A stretch of DNA of 64,000 nucleotides from Paraburkholderia nodosa DSM 21604 (GCF_000519185.1 NZ_JAFA01000002.1:186001-250000); one strand, 5' to 3'; positions 1-9,292 are shown, counted from the stretch's first letter. A program made the numbers and translations. Notes: a model not told the origin generated them from the sequence alone.

Positions 1-395
1 GAGGCGGGATTCTGCGCGTCGACGATGATCGCGTCGTAGCCGGCGTCGATGAAGTTGTTGACGGCCGAGATCTGCGCGGGCACGTCCTCGCCCGTCGAGA
101 CGACCTTGAATTCCTTGAGCTTGGCGGCGACGGCCGGTTCCGCCGTATAGGCCTTGGCCGTCTTGATCATCTGGATACGCCAGGTGTTCGCGATATAGCC
201 GTTCACGAGCGCGATGCGGTACGGCCCGCTCTTCTTCGGATACTTGATGAATTTCGTGTCGGCCTTCCAGGGGACCATGCAGGTGGGGTCGCTGGACGGA
301 CCGGAAACGATCGATGCCTGCGCGAATGCCGCGCTCGCGCACAAGGCCATTGCCGCGGTCGCCGCCGCTCGAAGCACGTGGATTCCTGAAAGCAT
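1..395 (-). CDS. Sugar-type ABC transporter periplasmic binding protein, 3' part cut by window edge
   Basis: Only the N-terminal 131 codons are inside the window. The protein opens with a signal peptide ending near AFAQ at residue 26, followed by a family-1 periplasmic binding fold: a segment reading YRIALVNGYIANTWRIQMIK and then AQISAVNNFIDAGYDAIIVD, the typical first lobe of ribose/rhizopine-like binding proteins (Peripla_BP_4). It would deliver a sugar or sugar-like ligand to an inner-membrane ABC importer encoded further left. The ATG follows GGAGACA. It is divergent from an FCD-type GntR regulator, whose operator-like sites lie between the two genes, so substrate-dependent repression is likely. 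The ligand cannot be told from the fragment. Confidence 0.85.
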   Translation of the reverse strand, partial: MLSGIHVLRAAATAAMALCASAAFAQASIVSGPSSDPTCMVPWKADTKFIKYPKKSGPYRIALVNGYIANTWRIQMIKTAKAYTAEPAVAAKLKEFKVVSTGEDVPAQISAVNNFIDAGYDAIIVDAQNPA

Positions 396-609
396 GTTGT
401 CTCCTTTTTGTCGGATAGAACTTACTGAAAGCCGGCGCAACGGGCTCGTCGGGAATGGCCGACACCGTGTGCGTGACGCAGGGAATCTTGCTGGATGTGC
501 TGCAGCGGGACTGGACCGGACGCGCCGGACCAGCGGAATGACCTCTTCAAAGGCGTCCCCTCGAAGCAAAACGACGGGCATGCGTGAACGCCTCCCCGTC
601 TGACAGTAC

Positions 610-619
610 TGGCATACCA
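610..619. promoter_or_regulatory. FCD/GntR operator-like half-match 1
   Basis: TGGCATACCA keeps the outer TGG/CCA of the TGGT-NN-ACCA pattern seen in the next two sites. FadR-subfamily regulators commonly bind TNGTNNNACNA-type palindromes. Its centre lies 25 bp from site 2. It is weaker than the other two. Confidence 0.35.
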
Positions 620-632
620 ATCGGCGCGCGAT

Positions 633-646
633 AGTGGTTTACCACT
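633..646. promoter_or_regulatory. FCD/GntR operator-like palindrome 2
   Basis: AGTGGTTTACCACT is a perfect inverted repeat with 6-bp arms around TT. The TGGT/ACCA core fits the FadR-subfamily operator pattern, so binding by the adjacent FCD regulator is the simplest reading. Confidence 0.5.
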
Positions 647-722
647 GGCCCCGGCGCAGACCCCGCGCGGGCTGAAATCGGGCGGAAACCCACGCCGCCT
701 CGACGCTTGGCGGCGCGGCAAC

Positions 723-732
723 TGGTGTACCA
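723..732. promoter_or_regulatory. FCD/GntR operator-like palindrome 3
   Basis: TGGTGTACCA repeats the TGGT-NN-ACCA pattern about 55 bp upstream of the regulator start, a position suited to autoregulation. Site 2 lies 88 bp away centre to centre, so looping between the sites is possible. Confidence 0.5.
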
Positions 733-786
733 TTCTGGCGAACTTCAGCCGCCTCCCGGCGGCTTCGACGCTTTCGAGAATCCTGG

Positions 787-1530
787 ATGGCCGATCTTTC
801 GCATACGCCAACCGGTCGCGCCGCCGATGCGGACGCAACCGACCGCTCCTACGTCGGCCTCGCGAAACAGATCTACGACCTGATCGCGGCAGGCGACATT
901 GGGCGCGCGCCGGGCGCGCCTCGCACGCGCCTGCCCTCCGAGCGCACGCTCGCCGAGCGTTTCGGCGTGAGCCGCACGCAGGTCAGAGAGGCGATCATCG
1001 CGCTCGAAGTGCAAGGCGTGGTCGAGGTGCGCGTGGGGTCGGGCATCTATGTGGCCGACGCGCAGGACGCGCGCGCCGTCGCGTTCGAACTGCCGCGCGG
1101 GCCGGGCCCGATCGAGACGCTGCGCGCGCGCGAAGTGATCGAGAGCGGGATCGCGGCGCTCGCCGCGACCGAACGCAAGGATTCGGACCTCGACCGCCTC
1201 TTCGCCGCGTTGCGCACGATGCGCGAAAACATGGACGACAAGGCCGCGAACGAGGCCGCCGACCGCGAGTTCCATCTGGCGATCGCGGGTGCAACTGGAA
1301 ACGACATGCTGCGGCAGGTGGTGAGCGCGATGTGGGACAACTCACGCGCCGACCCGTTGTGGAAAAAGATCGAGGAGCACTTCCATACGCCCGCGTTGCG
1401 CGCGGCTTCGCAGGAAGACCATCAGCGCATTTTTTCGGCCATCATGGCGCGCGACGCGGATGCCGCGCGTGCGGCGATGCAGGCGCATCTCGCCCGCGTG
1501 ATCGGCGAGTTCACCCAGGCCTGGCGTTAG
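787..1530 (+). CDS. FCD-type GntR family transcriptional regulator
   Basis: This 247-residue protein has the FadR-subfamily layout. A winged helix-turn-helix occupies about residues 20-90, with the diagnostic stretch LAERFGVSRTQVREAIIALE followed by the wing GVVEVRVGSGIYV. An all-helical FCD ligand domain (about 105-235) follows, with the conserved acidic and histidine positions in AADREFHLAIA and near the C-terminus. FCD domains usually bind carboxylates or sugar acids, often through a metal. It is divergent from the binding-protein gene at the window edge and is probably its local repressor. The effector is unknown. Confidence 0.9.
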   Translation: MADLSHTPTGRAADADATDRSYVGLAKQIYDLIAAGDIGRAPGAPRTRLPSERTLAERFGVSRTQVREAIIALEVQGVVEVRVGSGIYVADAQDARAVAFELPRGPGPIETLRAREVIESGIAALAATERKDSDLDRLFAALRTMRENMDDKAANEAADREFHLAIAGATGNDMLRQVVSAMWDNSRADPLWKKIEEHFHTPALRAASQEDHQRIFSAIMARDADAARAAMQAHLARVIGEFTQAWR

Positions 1531-1534
1531 CCCC

Positions 1535-3169
1535 TCATGCCGCCGCAGGCAGCGCGCTTTCCTCGTACGCAGCCGCCGGCGGCGTGACGGGCAGCGGCGC
1601 CGGCGGCGTGTCCGCCGTCTCGCTCACGCGGAACGTCGCCACGGCATCGGCCATCTGGCTCGCCTGCTGCTCGAGCGACTCGGCGGCAGCCGCCGCCTGT
1701 TCCACGAGCGCCGCGTTCTGCTGCGTGACCTGATCCATCTGGCTCACAGCGGTCTCGACCTGCTCGATGCCGGCGCTCTGCTCCACGGTGGCCGAGGCGA
1801 TCTCTTTCATGAGGCCCGACACCTTGTCCACCGAAGCGACGATCTCGGCCATCGTCGCACCCGCCTCGCCCACGAGCGAGCGGCCGTTGCGCACGTCGTG
1901 CACCGAGGCGTCGATCAGCGACTTGATCTCGCGCGCCGCGGCGGCGCTGCGCTGCGCGAGCATGCGCACCTCGCCCGCGACGACGGCGAAGCCGCGCCCC
2001 TGCTCGCCCGCGCGCGCGGCCTCGACCGATGCGTTGAGCGCAAGGATATTGGTCTGAAACGCAATGCCGTCGATGATGCCCGTGATGTCCGCGATCTTGC
2101 CCGAGCTGCGGCTGATCTCCGCCATCGTGTCGATCACCTGCTCGACCACGCGTCCGCCGCGCTGCGCGACATCGGCCGCCCCCGTGGCGAGCGCGCTCGC
2201 GGCGTTCGCATGCTGCGCGTTCTGACGCACGCTCGACGTGAGCTGCTCCATGCTCGACGCCGTCTGCTCGAGCGACGCAGACTGCTGTTCCGTTCGGCTC
2301 GACAGATCGAGATTGCCGGCCGCGATTTCGCGTGCGCCCGTGTTGATCGCATCGCAGCTCGATCGCACGCTGCGCACCGTGTGGCTCAGGCCGCCCTGCA
2401 TGCGCCGCATTGCGCCGAGCAACTGGCCGATTTCGTTGCGCCCGCCGCCTTCGATGTGGACCGAGAGATCGTTCGCGGCGATCTGGTTGAGCACTTCCAC
2501 CGCCTCTTTGAGCGGCGCCGTCACGAGGCGCCGCAGCGCCAAATGCGTCGCAACGACGAGCGCCAGCGCACCCAGCAAACCCACCGCCACCATCGCCATC
2601 ACCCAGTCGTGCTCGCGCCCGGACTGCTCGAGCGTCGCGCGCGAGACGGCATCGGCATTCGCGCGCAGTGCAGCCACGCTCGCAGAGAACTGCGTATTGG
2701 CATTGGCGACATCCCCGGCGGCCAGCGTGGCATAGGTTGCCGTGTCGCCCGATTCGAGCGCTGTGGCCGCGCGCTGCAGCGACTGCGCGAGCGCGCTCCA
2801 CGCGCCGAGCAAGGCATCGCGCTGCTGGGCCGCATCAAGGTCGAACGGTGCGCTCTCGCGCAGCGCGGCGCTGTGCTTCGAGGCCTGCTCGAAGAGATCG
2901 CGTGCTTCCTGCCGCGCCCGCTGTTGCGCTTCGGCGGCGCCATTCTCCTTGCTGGCTTGATAAGCGCGCGCCAGCGCCGTTTGCGCAAGCGCCGCGTCCT
3001 CGCGCAAGGCGAGCGCGAGCGCGTCCTGTCGCGCAACTTCGTGGATGTAACGCGCCGAGTCGTCGGCGCGGCCGATCATCAGGACACCTACCGCGGCACC
3101 CACCACCAGCATCGCCGCAAACGTGCAAAGCACGAGCAGCAGCCCTTTTCGAATCGTCAGATTACGCAT
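1535..3169 (-). CDS. Methyl-accepting chemotaxis protein
   Basis: This 544-residue transmembrane chemoreceptor has an N-terminal membrane helix (about 9-31), a periplasmic four-helix-bundle ligand domain to about residue 185, a second membrane helix near [19 protein letters not shown], a HAMP domain and a long cytoplasmic signalling hairpin. The hairpin tip carries the hallmark [20 protein letters not shown] and [15 protein letters not shown] motifs that contact CheA and CheW. There is no obvious C-terminal CheR/CheB-binding pentapeptide; the protein ends in an Ala-rich tail. It is the last gene of a leftward operon behind a small unknown protein (15 bp gap) and a CBS-GGDEF-EAL protein. The ligand is unknown. 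Confidence 0.95.
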   Translation of the reverse strand: MRNLTIRKGLLLVLCTFAAMLVVGAAVGVLMIGRADDSARYIHEVARQDALALALREDAALAQTALARAYQASKENGAAEAQQRARQEARDLFEQASKHSAALRESAPFDLDAAQQRDALLGAWSALAQSLQRAATALESGDTATYATLAAGDVANANTQFSASVAALRANADAVSRATLEQSGREHDWVMAMVAVGLLGALALVVATHLALRRLVTAPLKEAVEVLNQIAANDLSVHIEGGGRNEIGQLLGAMRRMQGGLSHTVRSVRSSCDAINTGAREIAAGNLDLSSRTEQQSASLEQTASSMEQLTSSVRQNAQHANAASALATGAADVAQRGGRVVEQVIDTMAEISRSSGKIADITGIIDGIAFQTNILALNASVEAARAGEQGRGFAVVAGEVRMLAQRSAAAAREIKSLIDASVHDVRNGRSLVGEAGATMAEIVASVDKVSGLMKEIASATVEQSAGIEQVETAVSQMDQVTQQNAALVEQAAAAAESLEQQASQMADAVATFRVSETADTPPAPLPVTPPAAAYEESALPAAA

Positions 3170-3184
3170 TGCCTTAGTTCCGCT

Positions 3185-3493
3185 TCAGGGCCTCAACGTG
3201 GTGGGGACAGCATCGCTGCCCAGCCGGGCCAGCAGCATGTTCGCCTGTTCGATCAGCGTGGCGCGGTATTCGCCGGGCAACAGCACGTCGTCGGCCACGG
3301 CCATCGCTTCGCCGAGTTGCGCGCGAAACGCGAGGATCGTGCGTTCGATCTGCGGCGCGGAGAGTTGCGGCAGCACCGCCTCGACGAACTTCGTCATCAC
3401 CACCACACTCGCGCCGAAGCGCGAGATGGCCTTGCCATGCGCGCTCACTAGCGCGGTCATCGAGTTCAACAGCATCTCGTCACTGGTGCTCAC
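3185..3493 (-). CDS. Small helical protein of unknown function
   Basis: This 102-residue protein is not recognised. It has no signal peptide, membrane segment or cysteine and looks mostly alpha-helical. The GTG start is supported by GGAG about 8 bases upstream. It sits between a c-di-GMP enzyme gene (47 bp upstream) and a chemoreceptor gene (15 bp downstream) on the same strand, so co-transcription is likely. A role as a small partner in that sensory module is inference only. Confidence 0.7.
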   Translation of the reverse strand: MSTSDEMLLNSMTALVSAHGKAISRFGASVVVMTKFVEAVLPQLSAPQIERTILAFRAQLGEAMAVADDVLLPGEYRATLIEQANMLLARLGSDAVPTTLRP

Positions 3494-3540
3494 GGAATTC
3501 TCCAGATACGTCGGCTAAAGGGGAAAAGAAAAGGCCGTCT

Positions 3541-6084
3541 TCAGCCAGCCACGCACGCTTCGAGCGCGCGCGGCATCAACCCGGCCGGCGCGGGACGCGC
3601 AAGCAGGAAACCTTGTGCGCGGTCGCAGCCGATCTCGCGCAGGAACTCGAGTTGCCGCGGCGTCTCGACGCCCTCGGCCACTACCGTGACACCAAGCGTG
3701 CGCGCCATCGCGACGATCGCGCGCACGATCGAGCGGTCTCGCGCCGCGCTTTTCTTCACACGCGGCGACGTTCCCGGCCCCGGCCCGGCCATGTCCGCGA
3801 GGAACGAGCGGTCCACCTTGAGCGTGTCGACCGGTAAGGACTGCAGATACTTGAACGATGAATAGCCCGTGCCGAAGTCGTCGATCGCGAGGCTGATGCC
3901 GCGCGCGGCGAGCTCCTGCAGCAACGCTTCGATGCCGCCCCGGCCCGAGGTCATCGCCATGCTCTCCACGAGTTCGAGCTGCAGCCGCGTGGCTGGCAGG
4001 CCCGTTTCGCTGAGTACGGTCGTGAGCTGATGCAGAAAGCCGTCGTGCAGACATTGCCGCGCCGAAAGATTCACGCTGATGCGCCCGAAATCGAAGCCCT
4101 CGTCCAGCCACTCGCGCGCCTGCCGGCAGGCCTCGCGCAACACCCACGCGCCGAGCGGAACGATCAATGAGGATTCCTCGGCAATCGGGATGAACTGGTC
4201 GGGCGGCACGAGGCCGCGGCGCGGGTGCTGCCAGCGCACGAGCGCCTCGATATTGACGAGCGCCCCGCTCGCCACATCGAATTCGGGCTGATAGTGGAGC
4301 ACCAGCTCGCCCGCCTCGAGCGCATGGTGCAGCTCGCTTTCGAGCACGATGCGCTCCATGGCCGACGATGTCATCGGCGTGGCGAAGAAGCGGAAATTGT
4401 TCTTGCCCGCGTCCTTGGCCTCGTACATCGCGCGGTCGGCCTGCATGAGCAGTTGCCGCGGATCGTGCGCGTCGTCCGGATACATGCTGATGCCGATGCT
4501 CGGCGTGACGAACAGCAGCTGCTCGCCGATGTGCATCGCGGCGCCCACGCGCGCGAGCAGCCCCTGGGCGATCTGCCCGACGTGGCGAATGTCTTCGATA
4601 TCCTCGATCAGCAGCGTGAACTCGTCGCCGCCGAGACGCGCCACCGTATCGGTCTCGCGCACCGCGTCGCGCAGGCGCGTGGCGATCACGGTGAGCGCCT
4701 CGTCGCCCACGCCGTGGCCCATGGTGTCGTTGATGAGCTTGAAGCGGTCGAGGTCGAGGAACATCACCGCGACGCGCTTGCCCGAGCGGCGCGCGCGCGC
4801 GAGCGAGAGCGTGAGGCGCTCGGTGAAGAGCGTGCGATTGGGCAGGCCGGTCAGGGCGTCGTGCGTCGCGAGGTAGCTCAGGCGCTCCTCGGTCTCGCGG
4901 CGCTGCGTGATGTCCGCGAAGATCGCGGCGTAATGCGTGCAGCGGCCGCTCGGGTCGCAGATGCTGGAAATCGTCAGGTATTCCAGGTAAAGCGCGCCGT
5001 CCTTGCGGCGGTTCCAGACTTCGCCCTTCCAGTGGCCGTTTTGCTGCAGGCTGCGCCAGAGCGCGCTGTAGAACCCCGGGCCCTGGCGCCCCGAGTTGAG
5101 CAGGCTCGCATTGCGCCCTAGCGCCTCGTGCTCCGTATAGCCCGTGAGCCGCGTAAAAGCGGGATTCACGCGTTCGATGGTGCCGTCGAGGTCGGTGATC
5201 ATCACGCCATCGAGCGTCGACTCCACCACCTGGTCGGCGAGACGCAGATTCGCGCGCGAGGCGAGCAGCGCGTCGTCGCGCTCGCGCAGCGCCAGCTGCA
5301 GCTCGCGTACGAAGCTGTCTTCGATGTCGTGCAGGATATGCGAGAGGTCGAGCAGGCCCGCGAGAGTCCCATCTTCGCCGATCACCCCCACGTGGCGCAT
5401 GCGGTGCTCGAGGAGATACTGACGCGCCGCGTAAAGGCTTTGCGAATGCGCGAGCGAGCGCAGCGGCCGGCTCGCGCGCGCGCCGGCCGTGCCGTCGAGC
5501 GCACCGTCGGCAGCGAGGCGCACCACGTCGCGCTCGGTCACGATGCCGAAGTCGCCTTCGGGATAGCTCACGACGAGCGCGCTCAGACGCCGCGCACGCA
5601 TGCGCTGCATGGCCTCGTGCATGGACATGCGCGCGTCGACCACGAGCGGCATTGCCGCATTGACCGAGCCGACCGTCTTCAGCCGCAGAAAGCACTCGAG
5701 CCCCTGGTTCATGACCAGGTCGGTTTGCGTGACGATGCCGAGCGAGCGGCCCGCCTGATCGACCACGAGACAATGGCGGATGCCTTCGCGCTTGAAGCGC
5801 AGGGCGGCGTCGCGCAGACGCGTGCTCGCAGGCAGCGCGCGCACCGGATGGCTCATTGCATGGCGGATGGGCAGCGCAAGCGCGGCGGCGTCTTCGCCCA
5901 GCGCGAGCGCGTCGTGCTCGGTCCAGATGCCGACGGGCCGCCCCATTTCGGTGATCACGATGGCGCTATAGCGCCGCTCGCTCATCATGCGCGCCGCTTC
6001 GCGGATCGGCACGTCGGGCCCGCAGGCAAGCGGCGGCCCTGAAAGTAGCTGCCCGATTTCCAGGTCCAGCGTGTGGTGTTGCAT
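3541..6084 (-). CDS. Quadruple-CBS, PAS, GGDEF and EAL c-di-GMP signalling protein
   Basis: The 847-residue product begins at the ATG reading [11 protein letters not shown]; the longer upstream frame is Arg/Cys-rich and unlike a protein. Four CBS motifs (about 1-255) make two Bateman pairs, which usually bind adenine nucleotides. A PAS/PAC unit (about 285-395) follows, then a GGDEF domain with intact GGDEF (485-489) and an RxxD inhibitory site (RETD, 476-479), and an EAL domain with intact EAL (613-615). No membrane segment is seen, so it is cytosolic. Both c-di-GMP synthesis and hydrolysis motifs are present; which activity dominates cannot be read from sequence. It leads the operon with the small protein and the chemoreceptor. 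Confidence 0.92.
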   Translation of the reverse strand: MQHHTLDLEIGQLLSGPPLACGPDVPIREAARMMSERRYSAIVITEMGRPVGIWTEHDALALGEDAAALALPIRHAMSHPVRALPASTRLRDAALRFKREGIRHCLVVDQAGRSLGIVTQTDLVMNQGLECFLRLKTVGSVNAAMPLVVDARMSMHEAMQRMRARRLSALVVSYPEGDFGIVTERDVVRLAADGALDGTAGARASRPLRSLAHSQSLYAARQYLLEHRMRHVGVIGEDGTLAGLLDLSHILHDIEDSFVRELQLALRERDDALLASRANLRLADQVVESTLDGVMITDLDGTIERVNPAFTRLTGYTEHEALGRNASLLNSGRQGPGFYSALWRSLQQNGHWKGEVWNRRKDGALYLEYLTISSICDPSGRCTHYAAIFADITQRRETEERLSYLATHDALTGLPNRTLFTERLTLSLARARRSGKRVAVMFLDLDRFKLINDTMGHGVGDEALTVIATRLRDAVRETDTVARLGGDEFTLLIEDIEDIRHVGQIAQGLLARVGAAMHIGEQLLFVTPSIGISMYPDDAHDPRQLLMQADRAMYEAKDAGKNNFRFFATPMTSSAMERIVLESELHHALEAGELVLHYQPEFDVASGALVNIEALVRWQHPRRGLVPPDQFIPIAEESSLIVPLGAWVLREACRQAREWLDEGFDFGRISVNLSARQCLHDGFLHQLTTVLSETGLPATRLQLELVESMAMTSGRGGIEALLQELAARGISLAIDDFGTGYSSFKYLQSLPVDTLKVDRSFLADMAGPGPGTSPRVKKSAARDRSIVRAIVAMARTLGVTVVAEGVETPRQLEFLREIGCDRAQGFLLARPAPAGLMPRALEACVAG

Positions 6085-6294
6085 GTTGCGTCCCGAACCG
6101 CACGGCGATGTCTTTATGAGATAGCGGGAAACTAACAGCGGGCAGGAGGCCTTCAATTGACGAAAATCAAGGTTTTGACCGCCCGAGACGACGCAAACGT
6201 TTGCGTATCGACTAACCGGAATAACAGGGCGGCATCGTCTGTCGCACGCCCGCGACAAACTTGATGCGCATAAAGATTTATACACAAAATTACA

Positions 6295-6314
6295 GAATCC
6301 AGTTTACTGGATTC
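6295..6314. promoter_or_regulatory. Perfect palindromic operator of the XRE-cupin gene
   Basis: GAATCCAGTTTACTGGATTC has 9-bp perfect arms around TT. It lies 24-43 bp upstream of the XRE-cupin start, in an AT-rich promoter segment, between that gene and the divergent c-di-GMP gene. Autoregulation by the adjacent regulator is the likely reading. Confidence 0.65.
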
Positions 6315-6319
6315 TTAAA

Positions 6320-6333
6320 TCCATTAAACTGGA
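6320..6333. promoter_or_regulatory. Second, imperfect copy of the XRE operator over the ribosome-binding site
   Basis: TCCATTAAACTGGA repeats the CCAGTTTA half-site of the upstream palindrome in inverted form with one arm degraded. It ends only 4 bp before the start codon, so a bound protein would also block the translation-start region of the DNA. Confidence 0.45.
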
Positions 6334-6337
6334 CGAC

Positions 6338-6910
6338 ATGGATATTCACACCAATATCGCCCGCCGCCTGCGCGAATTGCGCGACGCCAAAGGCTGGTCG
6401 CTCGAAGCGCTGGCCGAGCGCAGTTCGGTGAGCCGCTCGAACATCTCGCTCATCGAACGCGGGCAAAGCAGCCCCACGGCCGTCGTGCTCGACAAGCTCG
6501 CGACGGCGCTCGGCGTCGCGCTCGCGTCGCTCTTCGAGGCGCCGGGCGACGATGCGCGGCAGGCCCCTTCCCCGCACGCCGCGGCCCGCGATCAAGCGGT
6601 CTGGACCGATCCCGAGTCGGGCTACGTGCGGCGCAATCTCTCGCCGCCCGCATGGTCGCCGATCCAGCTCGTGGAAGTGCACTTTCCGCCCGGCCAGCGC
6701 GTGGCCTACGACACGAGCCTGCGCGACGCGGAGATTCATCAACAGGTTTGGGTGATGGAAGGCGCGATGGAGATGACGGTGGGCGAGCGCGTGTGGCGGC
6801 TCGAAACCGGCGACTGCCTCGCGATGCGCCTCGACTGCCCCATCGTCTATCGCAATCCCGCGAACGAGCCGGCGCGCTATGTCGTCGCGCTCTGCAGGAC
6901 CACTAACTGA
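6338..6910 (+). CDS. XRE family transcriptional regulator with C-terminal cupin domain
   Basis: This 190-residue protein has an N-terminal HTH_3 domain (about 8-62; LAERSSVSRSNISLIERGQS is the recognition region). A C-terminal cupin beta-barrel (about 110-185) includes VHFPPGQRVAYDT and a second motif near LETGDCLAMRLDCPIVYRN. Proteins of this layout are sequence-specific repressors or activators that sense small ligands through the cupin pocket. It is separated by 16 bp from a GNAT acetyltransferase gene and has a strong palindrome at its promoter, so the two genes form an autoregulated pair. Confidence 0.9.
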   Translation: MDIHTNIARRLRELRDAKGWSLEALAERSSVSRSNISLIERGQSSPTAVVLDKLATALGVALASLFEAPGDDARQAPSPHAAARDQAVWTDPESGYVRRNLSPPAWSPIQLVEVHFPPGQRVAYDTSLRDAEIHQQVWVMEGAMEMTVGERVWRLETGDCLAMRLDCPIVYRNPANEPARYVVALCRTTN

Positions 6911-6926
6911 CCGGGTTCACATTCCT

Positions 6927-7463
6927 ATGCGCGAAACCATCAAGGTACGCCGCCTCACCGCCGAACAGGCGCAAGCCTGCGCGAGCGCGCTTGCGGACGT
7001 ACTCATCGACTGCGTGGAGGGCGGCGCCTCGGTGAGCTTCATGCTGCCGATCGCGCGCGAGACGGCGCTCGCGTTCTGGCACGGCGTGGCGCGAGACGTG
7101 GCGCGAGGCGAACGCATCCTGCTCGCGGCCGAAGACGCGCAGCAGCGCCTTGTGGGCACGGCGCAGCTCGTGACGGGGCAACCGGAAAACCAGCCGCATC
7201 GCGCCGATGTCGCCAAGGTGCTGGTGCACCGCGCCGCGCGCGGACAAGGTGTGGGGCTGCGCCTCATGCTCGCGATCGACGAGGCGGCAACGCAGGCCGG
7301 AAAATCGGTGCTCGTGCTCGACACCGTAACGGGCGGCGCGGCCGAGCGCCTCTATGCGCGCGCGGGATGGGAGCGTGTGGGCGCCGTGCCGAATTACGCG
7401 CTGATGCCGGACGGCGCAGTTTGCGGCACCACGTTCTATCACAAGCAACTGCTGAGCCGCTAA
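6927..7463 (+). CDS. GNAT family N-acetyltransferase
   Basis: This 178-residue protein has the GNAT fold. The acetyl-CoA pyrophosphate-binding motif A is seen as VLVHRAARGQGVGLRLMLA (Q/R-x-x-G-x-G/A type). A following strand VLDTVTGGAAERLYARAGWERVG is the usual motif B region. The ATG reading MRETIKVRRL was chosen because it gives the normal family length and follows the upstream gene closely; the longer frame overlaps that gene. The XRE-cupin regulator in front probably controls it. The acceptor substrate is unknown. Confidence 0.85.
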   Translation: MRETIKVRRLTAEQAQACASALADVLIDCVEGGASVSFMLPIARETALAFWHGVARDVARGERILLAAEDAQQRLVGTAQLVTGQPENQPHRADVAKVLVHRAARGQGVGLRLMLAIDEAATQAGKSVLVLDTVTGGAAERLYARAGWERVGAVPNYALMPDGAVCGTTFYHKQLLSR

Positions 7464-7476
7464 GCCGGCGGGCTGC

Positions 7477-8259
7477 TCAAGCGCCTCGTTCGAGCATATT
7501 GCTGATGGAGAGCGCGAGGCCATCGGGATTGTCGTAAGCCATCATATGCTCGGTGTCGGCAACGAGTTCGACGCTGCAGCCGGCGTGCTCGAATTGGGTA
7601 ATTTCGTCACTCGCAGCCGTATCCGGAAGAATCACCCCTTTTTTTGCATTCAGCCTGGCGAGATCATCGAGCCAGTTTTGCGCGTTATCGTCCAGCGCGG
7701 ATCTTGCCCATTGGTAAATGGCATGAGGCGATGCGACGGAAAACGGGCCCAGCCAGGCGTCGTTGCCGCCGGCGGCTTTCAACTGCGCCAGAAGCTGCGA
7801 ATACCCTTCGGCGACGAATTGCGCTTCGGTCATCGACGTGATTTCCGACAACATCGCATTGCCGTAGTCGTTCAGACCGGGCGCACATAAAATCACGCTA
7901 GCCAGCTCGGTCGGCAAGCATTTAGCGAGCTTCAGCGCGACGAACGCGCCAGCGCTATGGCCGAAGAGATTCACCCGCGTGAAGCGCTCGCTCGCGACAA
8001 GGTTTGAGAGGACATTTGCCTGGTCATCCGAAGTATATGTCCCGTCCTCCGGTTTGTCGCTGAACCCCGCCCCCATGAGATCGATGAGGAGCGACCGGCA
8101 TTTTGAGTATGAATTCGAGCCCACTACCGATGGGTAATCACTGCTGGACGCACAACCCAAACCATGAACCAACAGGAGCGGTTCGGAAGCGTTCGTGCCG
8201 GAATATAAATCCAGGTAGCGAAGAACGTTCCCTCTGTCATCTGTCGCGAATGCATTCAT
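7477..8259 (-). CDS. Alpha/beta hydrolase
   Basis: The 260-residue product has an alpha/beta hydrolase fold: an oxyanion-region LLLVHGLG near residue 30, a nucleophile elbow GHSAGAF near residue 102, and a late histidine in ADTEHMMAYDNP. That is the usual order of a Ser-His-acid triad, although the acid is not certain. It starts 16 bp after the eutR stop on the same strand, so it may be read from the eut operon. By eye its base and codon use is less GC-rich than its neighbours (for example runs of T and AAT, ATA codons), which hints at separate acquisition. The substrate is unknown. Confidence 0.8.
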   Translation of the reverse strand: MNAFATDDRGNVLRYLDLYSGTNASEPLLLVHGLGCASSSDYPSVVGSNSYSKCRSLLIDLMGAGFSDKPEDGTYTSDDQANVLSNLVASERFTRVNLFGHSAGAFVALKLAKCLPTELASVILCAPGLNDYGNAMLSEITSMTEAQFVAEGYSQLLAQLKAAGGNDAWLGPFSVASPHAIYQWARSALDDNAQNWLDDLARLNAKKGVILPDTAASDEITQFEHAGCSVELVADTEHMMAYDNPDGLALSISNMLERGA

Positions 8260-8275
8260 ACTCTCGTCCGGGAAT

Positions 8276-9292
8276 TCAAGGCGATGCCACCGCGCGCAAC
8301 GCCTCAGAAGGCCGCATGCCGAACATGCGCCGGTAGTCGGAGGCGAACTGGCTCAAATGCCAGAAGCCCCAGGCGGCGGCCACGTCCTGCACCGAACCGG
8401 CCGCGCGAGCGCACAGGTCGCGCCGGGCGCCGTTCAGGCGCAGCGCGCGCAGGTAGGTTGCGGGCGCCATGCCAAGGACATCCTGAAAGCAGTACTGGAG
8501 CGTGCGCCGGCTCACGTGCAGCTGCTCGCAAAGCTCCGGCACGCCGACCGGCCGCGCGCGATGCGCGAGCACGTAGTCGCGCGCCTGCGCAACGATCCAG
8601 CGGCGCCGCGACGCGGGCTCGGCAACCGCATCCGCGCTGCCCGCGCAGGCGTCGAATAGCGCGGCGAGCACTTCCGCCTGCAATGCATTACGCCCGGCGT
8701 CCGAAAGCGATGCGTTCGGCACGTTCTCATGCGCGTGGCCGCCATCGTCGAGACACCTCGCGAGCCGCGCGCAAAGGCGCTCGATGCTCGCCTCGCCGGC
8801 CTGCACGACAGGCGCAGCCGGCAGACGCTCTTCGAGCGCCGTGTGCTCGACCGCGGCGGCATAGTGGCGCATCACGTCGCCGCGCACGACCACGCCGTAG
8901 ATCGAAAACTGTGCGGGCGTGAGCAACTCGAATTCGACGTTGCCCGGGCGCAGCGCAAACGCCTGCGCACCAAAGGGCTGCGCGTCGATACGCGCCTCGC
9001 CTTCGCGCGCGACCGGTATGCCGAACCACCAGGCGTCGCCGCGCACCTCGCACGCCTGGCGCAGCGTGTGGCTCGTGGTCTCGCGAAAGACCTTCATGGT
9101 GTCGAGCGGCAGCTCCGTGAGCGTGCCGACAAAGCGGCCCGCCGCGAGCTGGTCGTAGGTCTGCCGCCAGCCCACGAGGTTGCGCGCCTGTTCGTCGGCG
9201 TCGTGCGCCACGCTGACCACGGTGCGGGTGCCAGGCGCGTTCCATTGCGCCTGTCCGGCCGTGGCTTCGGTTCGCTCTGCCGTTTCGTTCAT
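8276..9292 (-). CDS. eutR: AraC family regulator of ethanolamine utilisation
   Basis: This 338-residue protein resembles EutR throughout: an N-terminal sensor region with DQLAAGRFVGTLTELPLDTM and FRETTSHTLRQACEVRG, then FGIPV and GNVEFELLTPAQF. A C-terminal AraC double helix-turn-helix (about 235-335) follows. In enterobacteria EutR activates eut genes in response to ethanolamine and adenosylcobalamin. The start ATG follows GGGAGGCAGCC; longer frames are low-quality. It lies downstream of the permease, eutB and eutC genes on the same strand, 227 bp from eutC. That gap carries no convincing gene, only GC-rich short inverted repeats. Confidence 0.92.
   Translation of the reverse strand: MNETAERTEATAGQAQWNAPGTRTVVSVAHDADEQARNLVGWRQTYDQLAAGRFVGTLTELPLDTMKVFRETTSHTLRQACEVRGDAWWFGIPVAREGEARIDAQPFGAQAFALRPGNVEFELLTPAQFSIYGVVVRGDVMRHYAAAVEHTALEERLPAAPVVQAGEASIERLCARLARCLDDGGHAHENVPNASLSDAGRNALQAEVLAALFDACAGSADAVAEPASRRRWIVAQARDYVLAHRARPVGVPELCEQLHVSRRTLQYCFQDVLGMAPATYLRALRLNGARRDLCARAAGSVQDVAAAWGFWHLSQFASDYRRMFGMRPSEALRAVASP

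Larger units (their letters stand above)
396..786. promoter_or_regulatory. Divergent promoter region between binding protein and GntR regulator
   Basis: This gene-free stretch separates the two divergent starts. The half next to the binding-protein gene shows no convincing ORF or repeat. The half next to the regulator holds three TGG-N4-CCA elements, annotated separately. Short ORFs here have no family resemblance and look spurious. Confidence 0.6.

Noticed and set aside
1527..3451. Long frames on the opposite strand of the chemoreceptor gene
   Set aside because: They are Arg/His-rich shadows of the GC-rich codon pattern; the receptor frame has all domain motifs.
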